Positions 43,085-54,109 of a stretch of DNA of 64,000 nt are shown piece after piece. Every line of letters starts with the position of its first letter. The stretch's first letter is position 1. Below the pieces are notes generated by a model. It saw only the letters and a list, made by a program, of their open reading frames with translations, did no database searches and was not told where the DNA came from. The DNA comes from Dendrocalamus latiflorus (Eukaryota > Streptophyta > Magnoliopsida > Poales > Poaceae). The translations under genes and the position numbers were made by a program. Where the stretch lies: contig CM029620.1 of assembly GCA_017311315.1 (NCBI GenBank), positions 1,493,787 through 1,557,786 of the forward strand, written 5' to 3'.

Positions 43085-46074
43085 TGTAACATCCTGAATT
43101 TCAGAGCATTTTTGAAGCTTTTAAAATAAAATTCACCATTTGAATTTTTTCTGAAATTAATTAAAGCTTAAATGGAATTTTATGAATTAAAAGGATTTAA
43201 TATGAATAATCTGAACATGAACATTTGCCAAAGTTATTTTATTTGAGTTCCTTGTGTCTCAAGGAATTTATTGGAATTTTTCTGGATTTTTCTGGATTTA
43301 TTTGCTATTTTCTAGAGCTCAAAATGATTTAAATGAATTTATAAAAAAAAGAAAATCCCCAAAAATCCCCAACCGGCCAGTGGGCCGAAACCCACCAGCC
43401 GGCCCAGCCCAGCAGGCCGCACCCGCGCCCCTCCGCCCGCGCCACGCGTCGCGTATCCGCGACCGCGCCCGCGCCCGCCTCCCTCCGCTCGATGCGCGCC
43501 ACGCGTCGCCCATCTCGGCCATCTGCCCGCGCCCGCACGCGATCCCGGCCGCCTGCTCACCCGCGCCACCGACAGGTGGGGCCCACCTGTCAGGTCGTCC
43601 CCGACCCGGACTCGTCTTCCCCGTCTCCGAGCCGGACTCTCGCCGCCGCCGCCGTCCCCGTCGCGGACACCTCGGGGTCCGTGTATAAAAGCCGGCCGCC
43701 CCCTCGGCTTCCGCATCCCGAGCCGCCGCTCTCGCCGCCGCCCTTCGCCGGAGCCCGCCGCCAGCGCCGTCGCCCTCGTCGTCTTTTGCGCCGGCCGTCG
43801 TCGCCAGGAGCTTCGCCGCCGCCCGTCTGCCGTTCGCCACCGCCGGTGAGCCCCGCCGCCGTCGTCGTCCCCGCCACCTCGGTCGCCGCCGGCCAGTCGC
43901 CGCCGTCACCCCGTCGCCGGCCAGCCGCCGCCGCAGACCCCGCCGCCCGCGCCGCCAGCGGACGCGCCCGCGCCGCGCCGCCTCGCGCCCCGTGCACGCG
44001 CACGTCAGCGCTGACGCCCGCGCCCCGCGTCCCTTCGCCTTCCCGTGCGCCCGGTCCATGTGAGCCGTGCCGCTGCCATGTGGGTCCCGCCCGTCAGCCC
44101 GAGCCGTAGACCCGTGAGCCGATCTGGGCCGACGGCCCGGATGCGTCCACGCGGCCGCACCACAGCCGTCCGATCGCCCCGCCGCCGTGCTCCCGAGCTG
44201 CCACGCAAGCCGGGCCACGTCAGCCCTAACGCTTGCGTGTCTGCCCCGTCAGCGCCGTGTCAGCGCCCGCCGCCCGCGTCAGCAGCCGCCGCCCCGCACT
44301 GTTTCGTGCGCCGGGTTCACCGTAGACTCAGCCTCCCGTGCGCCCGGTCCACAGCACAGTGCACTTTTCCAATTTCCCTGATTTTCAGAAAATCCAATTT
44401 TCCAAGAGCCCGTTCTCCCTCGTCCTAGCTCCGATTGACCCCGTTCTTTTTTCTAAATTCATCTAAAATTGAGCTCTACCTTTTGGTTCAGGTTTGAAAG
44501 TTTTTGGAGTTCATTTGAATTTTATTTGAATTTATTTTCTCTTTTCGTCTCGTTTTCTCTCTCGTTAGATCGCGTGTTCGAGGGAGCGGAAGTTGGATTT
44601 GAAGACCAAGAGCCCTCATCTGAGCAAGGCCAAGGCAAGTCGTATTCTTTGATCATGTTGAACCCAGATTTCAATCTATTATGTATTATTTTGTTTCAAA
44701 TTATCATGCATGGCTATTTGTTAATAAACCTTGTATTGGTAGTTATACTCCTAATTGATTAAATCCCTCCATGATAATTTGACTACCATGAATCCATTGA
44801 CACCTTAGGATTGGGAATTATTTAGTGATAAAATAATAACTGTCACATGGGGTTGTGCCTAATTGCTTAGCCATGCCTAATATTAGTATGTTGGGTCTGT
44901 CATCACATGTGGATAATTAATCCTGACTTAATGATTTACTTGAACGTGGTGGTTAGCCACAGTTATAAAATTTGTGTGTCATGACATGGGTAGTGTCATG
45001 GGCATTGGTTATACAAACTTGGCTTTCACTTGGGCGAATGATCGTGCAGTAAAGGGGGTGCTGGATGCACATTGGGATGTGGATGCTTCGCCTGGGTAAC
45101 TGTTAAGGACTTAACTTTGTGCGCCATTGATCTGAGCTTAATCGTGCAAACCACATGTCTAGTATGGGATAGACCTGGCATAATAATTTGTGAAGTCTCC
45201 ACTTTGGTTTTACTACTGATGTTGTGTGGCGCAAGAGGGGGCAATTATCGACTAGGGGGTTACCCTACTCGACGGCGAATCCTTAGCGAGTGGGATCGGG
45301 TGGAGATGGATCATTGTAAAAGCCTTGTTGTGATTTCCTTAAGCTGAGGCTAATCACATCGTGTGGGTACAGTTGTGCAACCTCTGCAGAGTGTAAAACT
45401 ATTCGAATAGCCGTGTCTTCGGTCATGGACAATGCTCGGTGATTTCACACGAGGGGTAGAGTCTTTATGAAATTTTGGGTTGGTTGGAGATGGGAAGTGA
45501 ATGGTTAGTTCACTTGTGGTTATACTCAATTCCATTGATTTAATTACTTAGTGTCTGTTGTTAAATTTGCTTTTCAATCTATTTATCATATTTACTCTAA
45601 ATTGTCGCTTTGTGCAAAACTAACCTTTCAGCCATCCATTGTTAAGCCTTGCATACTATATTGCATTCTTTTGTTATAAACGACTTGCTGAGTACCAAAG
45701 TACTCACGGCTTTATGCCCATGTTGCTCAGTTGAGGAGGAGGGACCAGATCAGCAGGAGCTGCTAGAAGGAGGCTATTACGAGGACTTCACGGATTAGGA
45801 CTTCGCTCCCCAGTCGATTGCCTGTGGCATGTCGAGTGGCTACTACGCTTAATTTTGGATTTCCGCTGCTAGTTTCTTTCAAGCCCTTCAGGCTAATAAT
45901 TGTAAGCTTGGCCATAAGGTCGTACTCTGTTGGTTATTAATATAATTTGGATTTCCTTTAGAATATCGTGATGTGGATGATATTTGTCTTTGTTTGCGCT
46001 GTGTGCACTAGCGTGATCCTGGACTAGTGCAGAATACACAGTAGAGTCCGGATTTGTATATTCGGGTCTCGACA
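43085..46074 (+). repeat. 3' LTR of chromovirus B (2990 bp)
   Basis: Nearly identical to 34540-37512; it includes 17 bp missing there. Palindrome 43571-43591, TATAAAAG 43684-43691, stem-loop 45690-45705. Followed by the target duplication CTCCA. Confidence 0.97.
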
Positions 46075-48180
46075 CTCCACAAAGCCAAGTGATGAAAGAT
46101 GGGAGGCAAAACGGATGTACCAAGCACGAGGAGCCTGCTTTAATCCATAAAGAGACTTGTTGAGCCGGCAAACATAATCTGGGTGAGTAGCGTCCACAAA
46201 ACCGGAGGGCTGCATTCAATACACTATCTCTGAGAGAGTGCTGTGTAGAAAAGCGTTCTTCACATCAAGCTAATGGATGGGCCAATCTCTAGAAAGAGTA
46301 GTGTGAGGATAGTGCGAACGGTGGTGGGCTTGACGACTGGACTGAAAATCTCATCAAAGTCAATGCCCGGGCACTGAGTGAACCCGCGAAGTACCCAACG
46401 AGCCTTGTACCGCCCAAGCGAGCCATCAGGGTTGAATTTGTGGCGGTATACCCACTTTCCTGTCACAATGTTGATGCCAGGCGGTCGAGGAATGAGATCC
46501 CAAGTTCGGTTGGACTGAAGGGCCTCAAATTCTTTGGCCATTGCTGTGCGCCAATGTTGATCAGCCAGTGCACTGCGAAAGGACTTCGGAATCAGCGACA
46601 AAACTGTAGCATGGTGATTCAGCCGGGCTGACGGGATGAGGAAACCAGATTTGCTGCGAGTGACCATTTGATGAGCGTTGCTCGACGGTGCAATAGGAAT
46701 GGCCGGAAGAGGTCCCAGACGCGTGGCCACAATTGGTGGCACCGTTGCAGTAGAAACAGGCATGACATACAAGCCAGGAGCAGCAGGCACGACCGGTGCA
46801 CTAGAGGGTGTGTGCGGTGCGAGCGCTCCAGCCGGCCCAAGCGTGGGAGGCCCAAGCTGCTCTAGCCGGCCCAGGCGCAGGAGGCCCAACCTAGGAGCCA
46901 GGAGCGGGTAGCCCAGCCGACTCAGGCTCGGGAGGCGATGGGCCTGTGGAAGGAGACCCAAGCACCGTTGTATGGCTAGTCCTGCTGGTAGCAACCCAAG
47001 GCGTGGAACCGTTGGGGGCAGTAGGACTAGCCACACTGGAGGGCGACGAGGAAGCACCTGCAATGGGAAAATGCCTAACAGGTAACTGAACAGAATCCAT
47101 GTCAGCTAAAAAATCAAGGTCGGACGGATAAGGGGTGCATGAGCTATGGCAAAAGGGAAGTTCGTCTCGTCAAAAGGGACGTGACGAGATATGATAATCC
47201 GATTGGTGGATAAATCAAGGCACCAGTAGCCCTTATGTTCCGATGGGTAGCCAAGAAATACGCAAAGTGTGGAGCGGGGAGAGAGCTTATTGGCTGCCGT
47301 GGAGGAGAGATTTGGGTAGCAGCGACACCCAAAAACACGTAAGTGGGAATATGAGGGATGAATGCCATAAAGGGCATGTGTAGAGTGAGGAACTTAAGTG
47401 TTTTCGTGGGGTGAAGATTTAGAAGGTATGTGGTGGCATGAAGAGCCTCAACCCAATAGGAGGAGGGAAGTTTGGCTTGGAACATAAGAGAGCGCATGAT
47501 GTTATTTGTGGAGTGAATGATGCGTTCAGCCTTGCCGTTCTGTTGAGAGGTATGTGAACATGACATGTAGAGGGCAATGCCATGTGTAAGAAAGAAGTGG
47601 CATGCGAAGGACTTGTCAAACTCACGTCCATTTTCACACTAAATACTCTTTATCGTGACGCCAAACTGCGTACGGACACAGGAAAAAAGTGAGAGAGGGT
47701 GGAAAAGGTGTCTTACTTAAAACGCAGTGGAAATGTCCAAGAGTAATGTGAGCAATCATCTAAAATGATAAGATAGTATTTGTAGCCAGAGATGCTAGCA
47801 ACATGAGAGGTCCACAAATCACAATGAATTAAATCAAAGTTTGCACTGGCACGGGAACTAGAGCTTGCGAAAGGTAGATGAATATGGCGACCGAGTTGAC
47901 ATGCATGGCAAATGGACTCGACGGCCTCATTATTACAGGAAATAGTAGAAACACTAGCTAATTTGGAGAGGGTTTCGGCACCAATGTGACCAAGGCGGCG
48001 ATGCCAAAGTGTGGACGATGAAGTAGCGACAAGAGTTCGCGGCTGTGGTGGACATGGCAACAGTGGGTAGAGGTGGCCGGAACTATTGCACCTGGCGATC
48101 ACGTTCCCAGTGTGAAGTTCCTTCACAGAAAGGCCAAACGGGTCAAATTCAACAGAACAGTTGTTGTCAATCATAAATTA
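46075..48180 (-). pseudogene. Copia C pol, 5' half: integrase and N-terminal RT
   Basis: Reading leftward: GAG-pre-integrase segment LWHRRLGHIGAETLSKLA with CHACQLGRH (48174-47870), integrase core start FDLIHCDLWTS and LIILDDCSHYSWTFPL, then, after frame disruption near 47700, SHTSQQNGKAERIIHST (47566-47500). RT begins with WRTAMAKEFEALQSNRTWDL and GKWVYRHKFNPDGSLGRYKA (46580-46380). After a further frameshift it reaches LNKSLYGLKQAPRAWY (about 46165-46118), the normal segment before YVDD, and is cut by B at LGFVE. The frame resumes on the other side at 34539. Confidence 0.88.
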
Positions 48181-49153
48181 ACGGACAGAAATCAAGTTTT
48201 TGATAATTTGTGGAGTGACAAGAACGAGTTCAACAGAGCCGCTTGATCTCAGTGCCCAGCACTGGACAGTGGTGACTTGGGCCCGTTAGCCTGGGAAAGA
48301 CCAACACTAGGCAGCCCAACACCAAGAGACGGGGCATGGGCCGCGTAGGCTGCTGAGGGGGCGAACGGGGCCGCTGGAGGTGCTCGGTGCTGCTACAGGG
48401 CCGAGTTTGGCCATGGCCCAAGAATCGAAGACAAGCTAGTGTGAGGCCAGACCTGCACCATTCCAGTCCATGGGTTCCATAACGAGGGAAGGCCGGCCTG
48501 AGCGGACAAGGCAGGCGTCGGTGCAGGGGTGCCAGACAGGCCGCCGTTAGGAGCAGGAGCGCCGTCGCCCCCGCCGTTGGAGCGCCCACCACGGCGGTTG
48601 CGGTTTTTGTTGCGACCACCGCCGGCGGCAGCGTTGCTCCCGACGCCGCTGCTGCTATTGGTGTTGCCGCTGTTGGAATGGGTGCCGCTACCGCTACTGG
48701 CGGCCAGGAACGCAGAGGAGGACTCGGTGGGTTTGTGTTTCGCCGTGAGCTCCTCAAGCATTAGGTCCGCGCAAACCTCGACGAAGGACGGGAACAGCTT
48801 GGTCCGCTTGAGGAGAGCGGCCATGTAGGAGAACCACTCGTTCAGGCCATGCAGAACAGCGAGAACGAGAGTGCGGTCTAGAATGGGCTCGCCTAGATCG
48901 CCGAGGGCGTCAGCCATACTCTTCATCTTGCTACAGTAGTCGGAGTGGAGAGATCGCCCTGGTAGAATGTGTAGAACTCCGTGTCGAGATACAACGCCCG
49001 TGTCTCCTTGTTGCCGATGAACTGCTCCTCGAGGCCGAGCCAGACATGACGCACGGATGACATGGGCGTCATGATGACCTGGATGAGTTTGCTGGAGATG
49101 GTACCGTACAACCAGCTGAGGACGGTGCACTCCACGCGAACCCAGGACAGAAC
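48181..49153 (-). pseudogene. Copia C gag, frameshifted, N-terminus lost
   Basis: From about 49150 the minus frame reads VLSWLYGTISSKLIQVIM and HVWLGLEEQFIGNKETRALY, typical of copia gag. After a shift near 48965 it continues YCSKMKSMADALGDLGEPI, LVLAVLHGLNEWF and LMLEELTAKHK, then a Gly/Ser/Asn-rich tail with NKNRNRRGGRSNGGG. The start codon, PBS and leader are missing because the region is joined directly to a 58-bp LTR remnant. Confidence 0.8.
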
Positions 49154-49210
49154 ATCAGGCATGCAAGCATGCAGCCGCATGCTGCTGTAGCGCAACATGC
49201 CATGCTAACA
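49153..49210 (-). repeat. 58-bp remnant of the 5' LTR of copia C
   Basis: TGTTAGCATGGCATG begins at 49210 on the minus strand and matches the first 58 bases of the 3' LTR at 33511, then stops abruptly at gag sequence. The rest of the LTR, the PBS and the gag start have been deleted. AGACT follows at 49211-49215. Confidence 0.8.
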
Positions 49211-49543
49211 AGACTGATGCAGTCTTACTCATTGATTAGTCCAATAGACTTTTAACACACAAGAATCATTGATGATGGATTATGATTTGAGGAGACTTGA
49301 TTTACTTTAGGTATGAGAGGCACTTAGGCTGAAGGTGGAGATTGTTGAGTTTCTAATCCGAATCCTATTCGGTTTATTTCTGTTTCCAATACGAAGATCT
49401 ACTCTTACCTGAAGTCCTATTTGTAATCACCATAAATATACCTCTGTAGACCATAGGAAAGGCTAGAGTTTTATAGTAAACATCTTCTCATATAGTAATC
49501 TCGCTTTCGTATGTCCATGGATTTTTCCTATAAGTGTTTTTCA

Positions 49544-50800
49544 TGTTAAATCTTTATCTCTTGTTCTTTTCATCCTTTATATTTGCCATGTGTTTTATAA
49601 CTTAAAGGAAATCATAAAACTGTGGGAGTATGCAATTCAAGTATTTTGCTGTGTGTCCAAGGCAAATGAATCTATATGCAAATGCTATAGCCTGGTGCTC
49701 ATTGACTTTATCTTGTCGGTTGGCTAAGCCCACTTGAAGGTTGGCGACCCCGTGTTGTCAGGCTATATCAATGTGATGGGCAATTCTTAAGTGGGCTACT
49801 GTAGGGATTCATCAGAAGCTGTGCCATGATAGGAGAGTGGAGTCCTGTTATTGGTTTGGGGCACTTCCAGTGATCGTACCAACCAATTGCCAATTGAAAA
49901 CAGCGTCCTGGGTCTATAGCAACAAACTTGTGTCCAATAGATGCTCGAAACAACACAGATTCCTGTGGGGCTACCTTATAGGCTGCAATGTTCAAAGGGG
50001 ATATCATTCTTCCCCACCGAAATCTTGGGAGATGTCACTTTTTGAAGCTAATCATAGGATTGCGGTGGACTTTGGAGGGACAAAGTCTCGTCAAGGACTG
50101 TCTCTCATACTTGCATTTAATCCTGACCATCATTTCAGTGAGCTTCCTGCACACCTTAGTTCTTTTTTTCCCCAATTTTGGATACAAATAAACTGCATGC
50201 GTTTCTGCATGCACCCCATTGTTCTAACTAAGAAATGATTAGGAATGTTGGAACCATAGAATCAGCCAAATATTTGCCATACTAAGCCCCAGAATCTGGA
50301 CATTGCTTCATGGAGCAAAGTGGTAGGGCCTGTTGTTGCGTTGTATTCAATTGCACTTGAGCATAGTGACTGTAGAGGTGCTGAGAAGGGCATGTCTCCT
50401 GGTGTAGAGGGCATATGGTTTAAGGATATCAGTGGAAAAGTAGGAGATGTGGCCCCAACTTGTTATGCAGTTGTGATTGCCAGCATTTCATTTCTGCTTG
50501 CGCTGTATTCATAATCGATTGAGATTCTCCTCCTTATCAGAATACTTGCATTGCTTTTGGTGCCTCCTGCATTGATCTACCATGTGCATGGCATGAACAA
50601 ATCCTGCTTGTACAGAGTAGACCAAAAGCTACTGTTGTGCCTAGCTATATGTATGTTTATGCGCAACAGCTTCTTTTTGTTGTAGTGGTGGCCCTGGCGG
50701 TGGATGTCACTCGTTTCTGAAGTTTGTACTCGTTATTTTCTGATGCACGCAGCGTTTAGTAGATCAGCATGTTCCAGGAAAGATGATGGAAGTTTTAACA
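49544..50800. other. Unclassified segment with a gene-like open stretch
   Basis: No firm gene. At 50260-50517 a plus-strand frame, open from a stop near 50257, encodes WSKVVGPVVALYSIALEH, GVEGIWFKDISGK and a hydrophobic C-terminus (TCYAVVIASISFLLALYS) before TAA. It could be the last exon of a decayed gene ending in a membrane or GPI-anchor segment; I do not recognise it. The open frame at 49837-50238 shows no domain. Confidence 0.25.
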
Positions 50801-50805
50801 TGTTA

Positions 50806-51074
50806 AAGAGCTTTTTTTTAGTGGCTTATGCCTAAAAAGCACTGTAACTGGCTGAAAAAACACTGTAGTTGACGGAGCTTATTTACCATAAGTAAAATTA
50901 AAAAATTTAAAAATAGAAAAACACATGTTAGCCCATCACGTATAATGCAAACAAATACAAAAAAAAGAACCAGCAAAAAAGCTATAAAAAGCCAAAAGTA
51001 TAAAAAAGACGAAATTTATGAATAGTGCAAAATAAGCCAAAAGCCAGAAGTTCAAGCCGAAACAAGCGGAGATT
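50806..51074. mobile_element. MITE-like segment (hAT-type words)
   Basis: This AT-rich 0.27-kb segment has AGCTTTTTTTAGTGGCTTAT at one side and GCAAAATAAGCCAAAAGCCA near the other. Such words are common in hAT-derived MITEs of grasses. TGTTAAA just left of it (50801) equals the first bases of the LTR at 53090, so it may have inserted into the start of the 5' LTR of element I. Ends and duplication are not certain. Confidence 0.35.
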
Positions 51075-51477
51075 GCTGAGTAGACTTTTCACTGTTGTTT
51101 AATATTCTCATTAGTGTGTGTTTTCACAGTTGTTTAGTATTTCCATTAATGTTGATGTTTCCACTAGAGGTAGTGCTGGGTATTCATACGTGAAAGTGTT
51201 CACAATCATATACTTATATAAATAGATGATCAATAGATGGCAAATAAGTGCCAGTTGTAATTTATTCTCTTAATATCTTCTGACATGGTATCAATAGCCA
51301 GTTGTAATCTATTCTCTTAATATCTTCTGACATGGTATCAGAGCTTACTCTTTCCATCCAATGACAACCTCTACAAATACATTTGCTAGCCTAGAATCTT
51401 CAATCTCAGAATTGCTTGCCACTAAGCCGTCGGCCTGATGTCCACTAGTTGACCTTCTGCCATTTGCTGATTTTGCC

Positions 51478-52130
51478 TAATTTGCATAAGAGAATGCACT
51501 AACCAAATTAGAAGTAGACTTGCAAATACGGAGCCCGAAACTCATCGTGTATCGTATATACCATAAAATTCTTTTCACCGCTATCCAATGATGTTCGATA
51601 GGCATATGTAGAAATTGACAAACCTTGTTGACCACATATGATATATCTGGTCGTGTTAATATTAGGTACTGTAAAGCATGTACTATACTCTTGTACCATG
51701 TTGATTCTACAGATGATAACTCTCTCTTGTCACTATGAGAAATTTTCAATTGTGGACGTTAGAAATGTTAGTAGTTTCCATGCTATCATACCGGTTCGTT
51801 GTAGAAGGTTGGTGGAATATTTAGACTGAACAAGGACGCGATCCTCCACTGATCAACATACTTCGATGCGTAAGAAGTAATGAAGATCTCCGAGATCCTT
51901 GAGAGCAAACTCTGACCACAACTTCTAAATCAAAGTATAAATAGCCTGAGGAGTTGAGCTAGTGACAATAATGTCATCAACACAAACTAGAATATATGTG
52001 ATCACACTACTATGATTATAGATAAACAGGGACGTCACTTGCGAAGAAATAAAACCATGTTCTTGTAAATAAGAACTAAATTGACAATACCAGGCACGAG
52101 ATGATTACTTCAACTCATAAAGAACTTTAT
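51478..52130 (-). pseudogene. Copia RT/RNase H fragment, inverted arm
   Basis: The minus frame from about 52120 reads SSRAWYCQFSSYLQEHGFIS, then VCVDDIIVTSSTPQAIY (YVDD box as CVDD), EFALKDLGDLHYFL and LILTRPDISYVVNKVCQFLH, ending near 51478. It contains stops. About 490 bp (51478-51969) are an inverted copy of 52139-52643. Confidence 0.75.
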
Positions 52131-52138
52131 TGTGATGT

Positions 52139-53030
52139 AGTCTCATTAATGTCACTAGCTCATCTCCTCAGGCTATTCATGTCATGATTCAGAAATTGTA
52201 GTCAGAATTTGCTCTCAAGGATCTCAATGATCTTCATTACTTCTTAGGCATCAAAGTACATCGATCAGGGGAGGATCTCATCCTTGTCCAGCCTAAATAT
52301 TCCACCGATCTTCTGCAACGGACCGGTATGACAACATGCAAACCAGTAACTTCTCCAATGTTGACAATTAAAAAATTATCAAAGTCTAATGGGAGAGAGT
52401 TATCAGCTGCAGAAGCAACATGATACAGGAGTATAGTTGGTGCTTTACAATACCTAACATTGACATGACCAGATATATCATATGCGGTCAACAAGGTATG
52501 TCAATTTCTGCATATGCCAACTATACATCATTAGATAGTAGTGAAAGGAATTTTAAGTATGTACGACACATAGTGAGTGTAAGACTCTGTATTCGCAAGT
52601 TTACTTCTAGTTTGGTTGGTGCATTGTCTGATACAAATTGGGCAAGATTAGCAGATGACAGAAGGTCTACCAGTGGTTTTGCGGTTTTCTTTGGCTCAAC
52701 TCATATCATGGCGTTCAAGGAAGAAGCTACAGTGGTGAGATCCAGTATTGAGGCAGAGTATAAAGCCCTTGCAAATTCCACAGTAGAAATTATCTAGATG
52801 CAATCGCTATTGGGAGAACTTGGAATTTATCAATCGCAAGCGTCTGTCCTATAGTGTGACAATCTTGGAGACATATATCTTTCTGTTAATCTTGTGTTCC
52901 ATGCTATAACTAAACATATTGAGGTAGACTTTCAATTTGTTCGAGAACGAGTAGTAAGAAAGGCATTGGAGATTCGGTTCATATCATCACGACATTAATT
53001 AGCCGATGGTTTCACCAAACCAATCGAAAT
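52139..53030 (+). pseudogene. Copia RT/RNase H fragment, forward arm
   Basis: The plus frame reads TSSSPQAIHVMIQKL, EFALKDLNDLHYFLGIKVHR, SGEDLILVQPKYSTDLLQRT and LTRPDISYAVNKVCQFL. RNase H follows (LADDRRSTSGFAVFFGSTHI, SSIEAEYKALANSTVEI near 52650-52797) with frameshifts and stops, and then a decayed tail before the PPT. Confidence 0.75.
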
Positions 53031-54109
53031 ACAACAACTGAAGATCCTACAACATAATCTCAATATCACTGGTTGTGATTGAGGGGGAGTGTTAAACAAC
53101 TAGGATAGTTATGTTTTCATTGTTGTTTAGTATTCCCATTAGTGTGTGCTTTCACTATTGTTTAGTATTCTCATTAGTGCTGCTGTTCTCACTAGAGGTA
53201 GTGCTTAGTATTCACACGTGAGAATATTCATACTTATATACTTGTATATAAATAGATGATCAATAGAAAACAAATGATTGCTAATTACAAACTATTCTCT
53301 TGATATCTTCTCACAAGAACGATCACGCATAATGTGTAGTTGGCTAAGAAACTTATTTCTAAGTTGTGCTATGACTGTTTCATATGACGGTTCATGAACT
53401 ACTATAGAAAGCCACATCATAGACAGTTCCTTAAAACCGTCTATATTAAATACTATCGCAGACGGTTTTAGTTTAGAACCGTCTGTGTTGCTATCAGTGA
53501 TAAAAACAGTCTGTGAAAGTAAACTATCACAGACAGTTCATGGTTAAAACCATTTATAAAGTATCACAGATGGTTATTAACAAGAACTATCTATGATATT
53601 ATGAAATATCATAGACAATTTTTGATTTGAACTGTCTATGATAATTTACAGACAGTTAATTATAAAAACCATCTGTGATAATTAATTTATCACAGACGGT
53701 TTGTAATACAAACTATCTATGATAATTCCGCTATATTACCTATCGACCTCCTCTATCTTAAATTCCAGATCTATGCTACTACGTTGAGCTACAGGCAGGG
53801 TTTTGAGGCCATTTGGTGGAAGGAGATCGACATTTGGCAAGAGTAGTTGTAGATCTACTAAATTATTAGCTAGCTATGGATAGTAATTTGTTTCTAATTA
53901 CATTATAATTTAGATCTAGCTTTTGGTGAAAGGAGAATTGAAGATGGTTTAGATCTAACTAGCTTGATGTAGAGAGAAGATTATTTACATCTACCTACTT
54001 ACTTTAGATCGTACATATATAGTATAGTAATTAATTAATTGAATATGTTATACTAAATTGTTATATGTGTAATGTAAAACCAAAGCTGAATGTACGCTAC
54101 GAACCATGT

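Larger units (their letters stand above)
34540..46074 (+). mobile_element. Complete, apparently intact chromovirus, Tekay/Del type, copy B
   Basis: This 11,535-bp element is flanked by the target duplication CTCCA (34535-34539 and 46075-46079) inside the RT gene of copia C. It has the same order as copy A: LTR, PBS, extra ORF, gag-pol with chromodomain, PPT, LTR. The LTRs (2973 and 2990 bp) differ, as far as I could compare, by one substitution (near 36296/44856) and one 17-bp deletion in the 5' LTR. Both ORFs are open. It is therefore a very recent insertion and the best candidate here for an autonomous element. Confidence 0.97.
33271..49210 (-). mobile_element. Copia element C, minus strand, interrupted by chromovirus B
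   Basis: It reads right to left: truncated 5' LTR, gag, integrase, RT (split by B), RNase H, 3' LTR. The 5-bp target duplication AGACT is present at 33266-33270 and 49211-49215. Removing B and one copy of its CTCCA duplication rejoins the RT frame. C carries several frameshifts and stops. It sits inside D. Confidence 0.85.
31623..49543 (+). mobile_element. Copia-like element D (outer shell of a three-level nest)
   Basis: Left LTR 31623-31830 and right LTR 49343-49543 share the start TGTT(C/G)AGTTTCTAATCCGA and blocks such as TTCGTTTCCAA, ATAAATAT and ACTATAGGAAAG. The right LTR is preceded by a copia-like polypurine tract (GAAGGTGGAGAT). After the left LTR a degraded PBS (TGTTAGAGCTAC) can be seen. 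The internal parts 31831-33270 and 49216-49342 carry no recognisable gene, so D is non-autonomous or decayed. No target duplication was found. Elements C and B lie inside it. Confidence 0.7.
51075..53315 (+). mobile_element. Rearranged copia element I
   Basis: The 5' LTR (about 51075-51332) and 3' LTR (53090-53315) share long blocks such as ATAAATAGATGATCAATAGA and TAGAGGTAGTGCT. PBS TGGTATCAGAGC is at 51333-51344; the PPT GAGGGGGAG at 53081-53089 precedes TGTTAAACAAC. A gag start remains (ATG 51361, MTTSTNTFASL, stop after about 26 codons). The interior is replaced by two opposite-strand RT/RNase H fragments. No matching target duplication was seen. A 50-bp duplication near 51265-51340 (GCCAGTTGTAATCTATTCTC) straddles the LTR end. 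Confidence 0.75.

Noticed and set aside
49837..50238. 133-codon frame as a gene
   Set aside because: No domain, competing frames on the other strand of similar length, and no splice or codon pattern.
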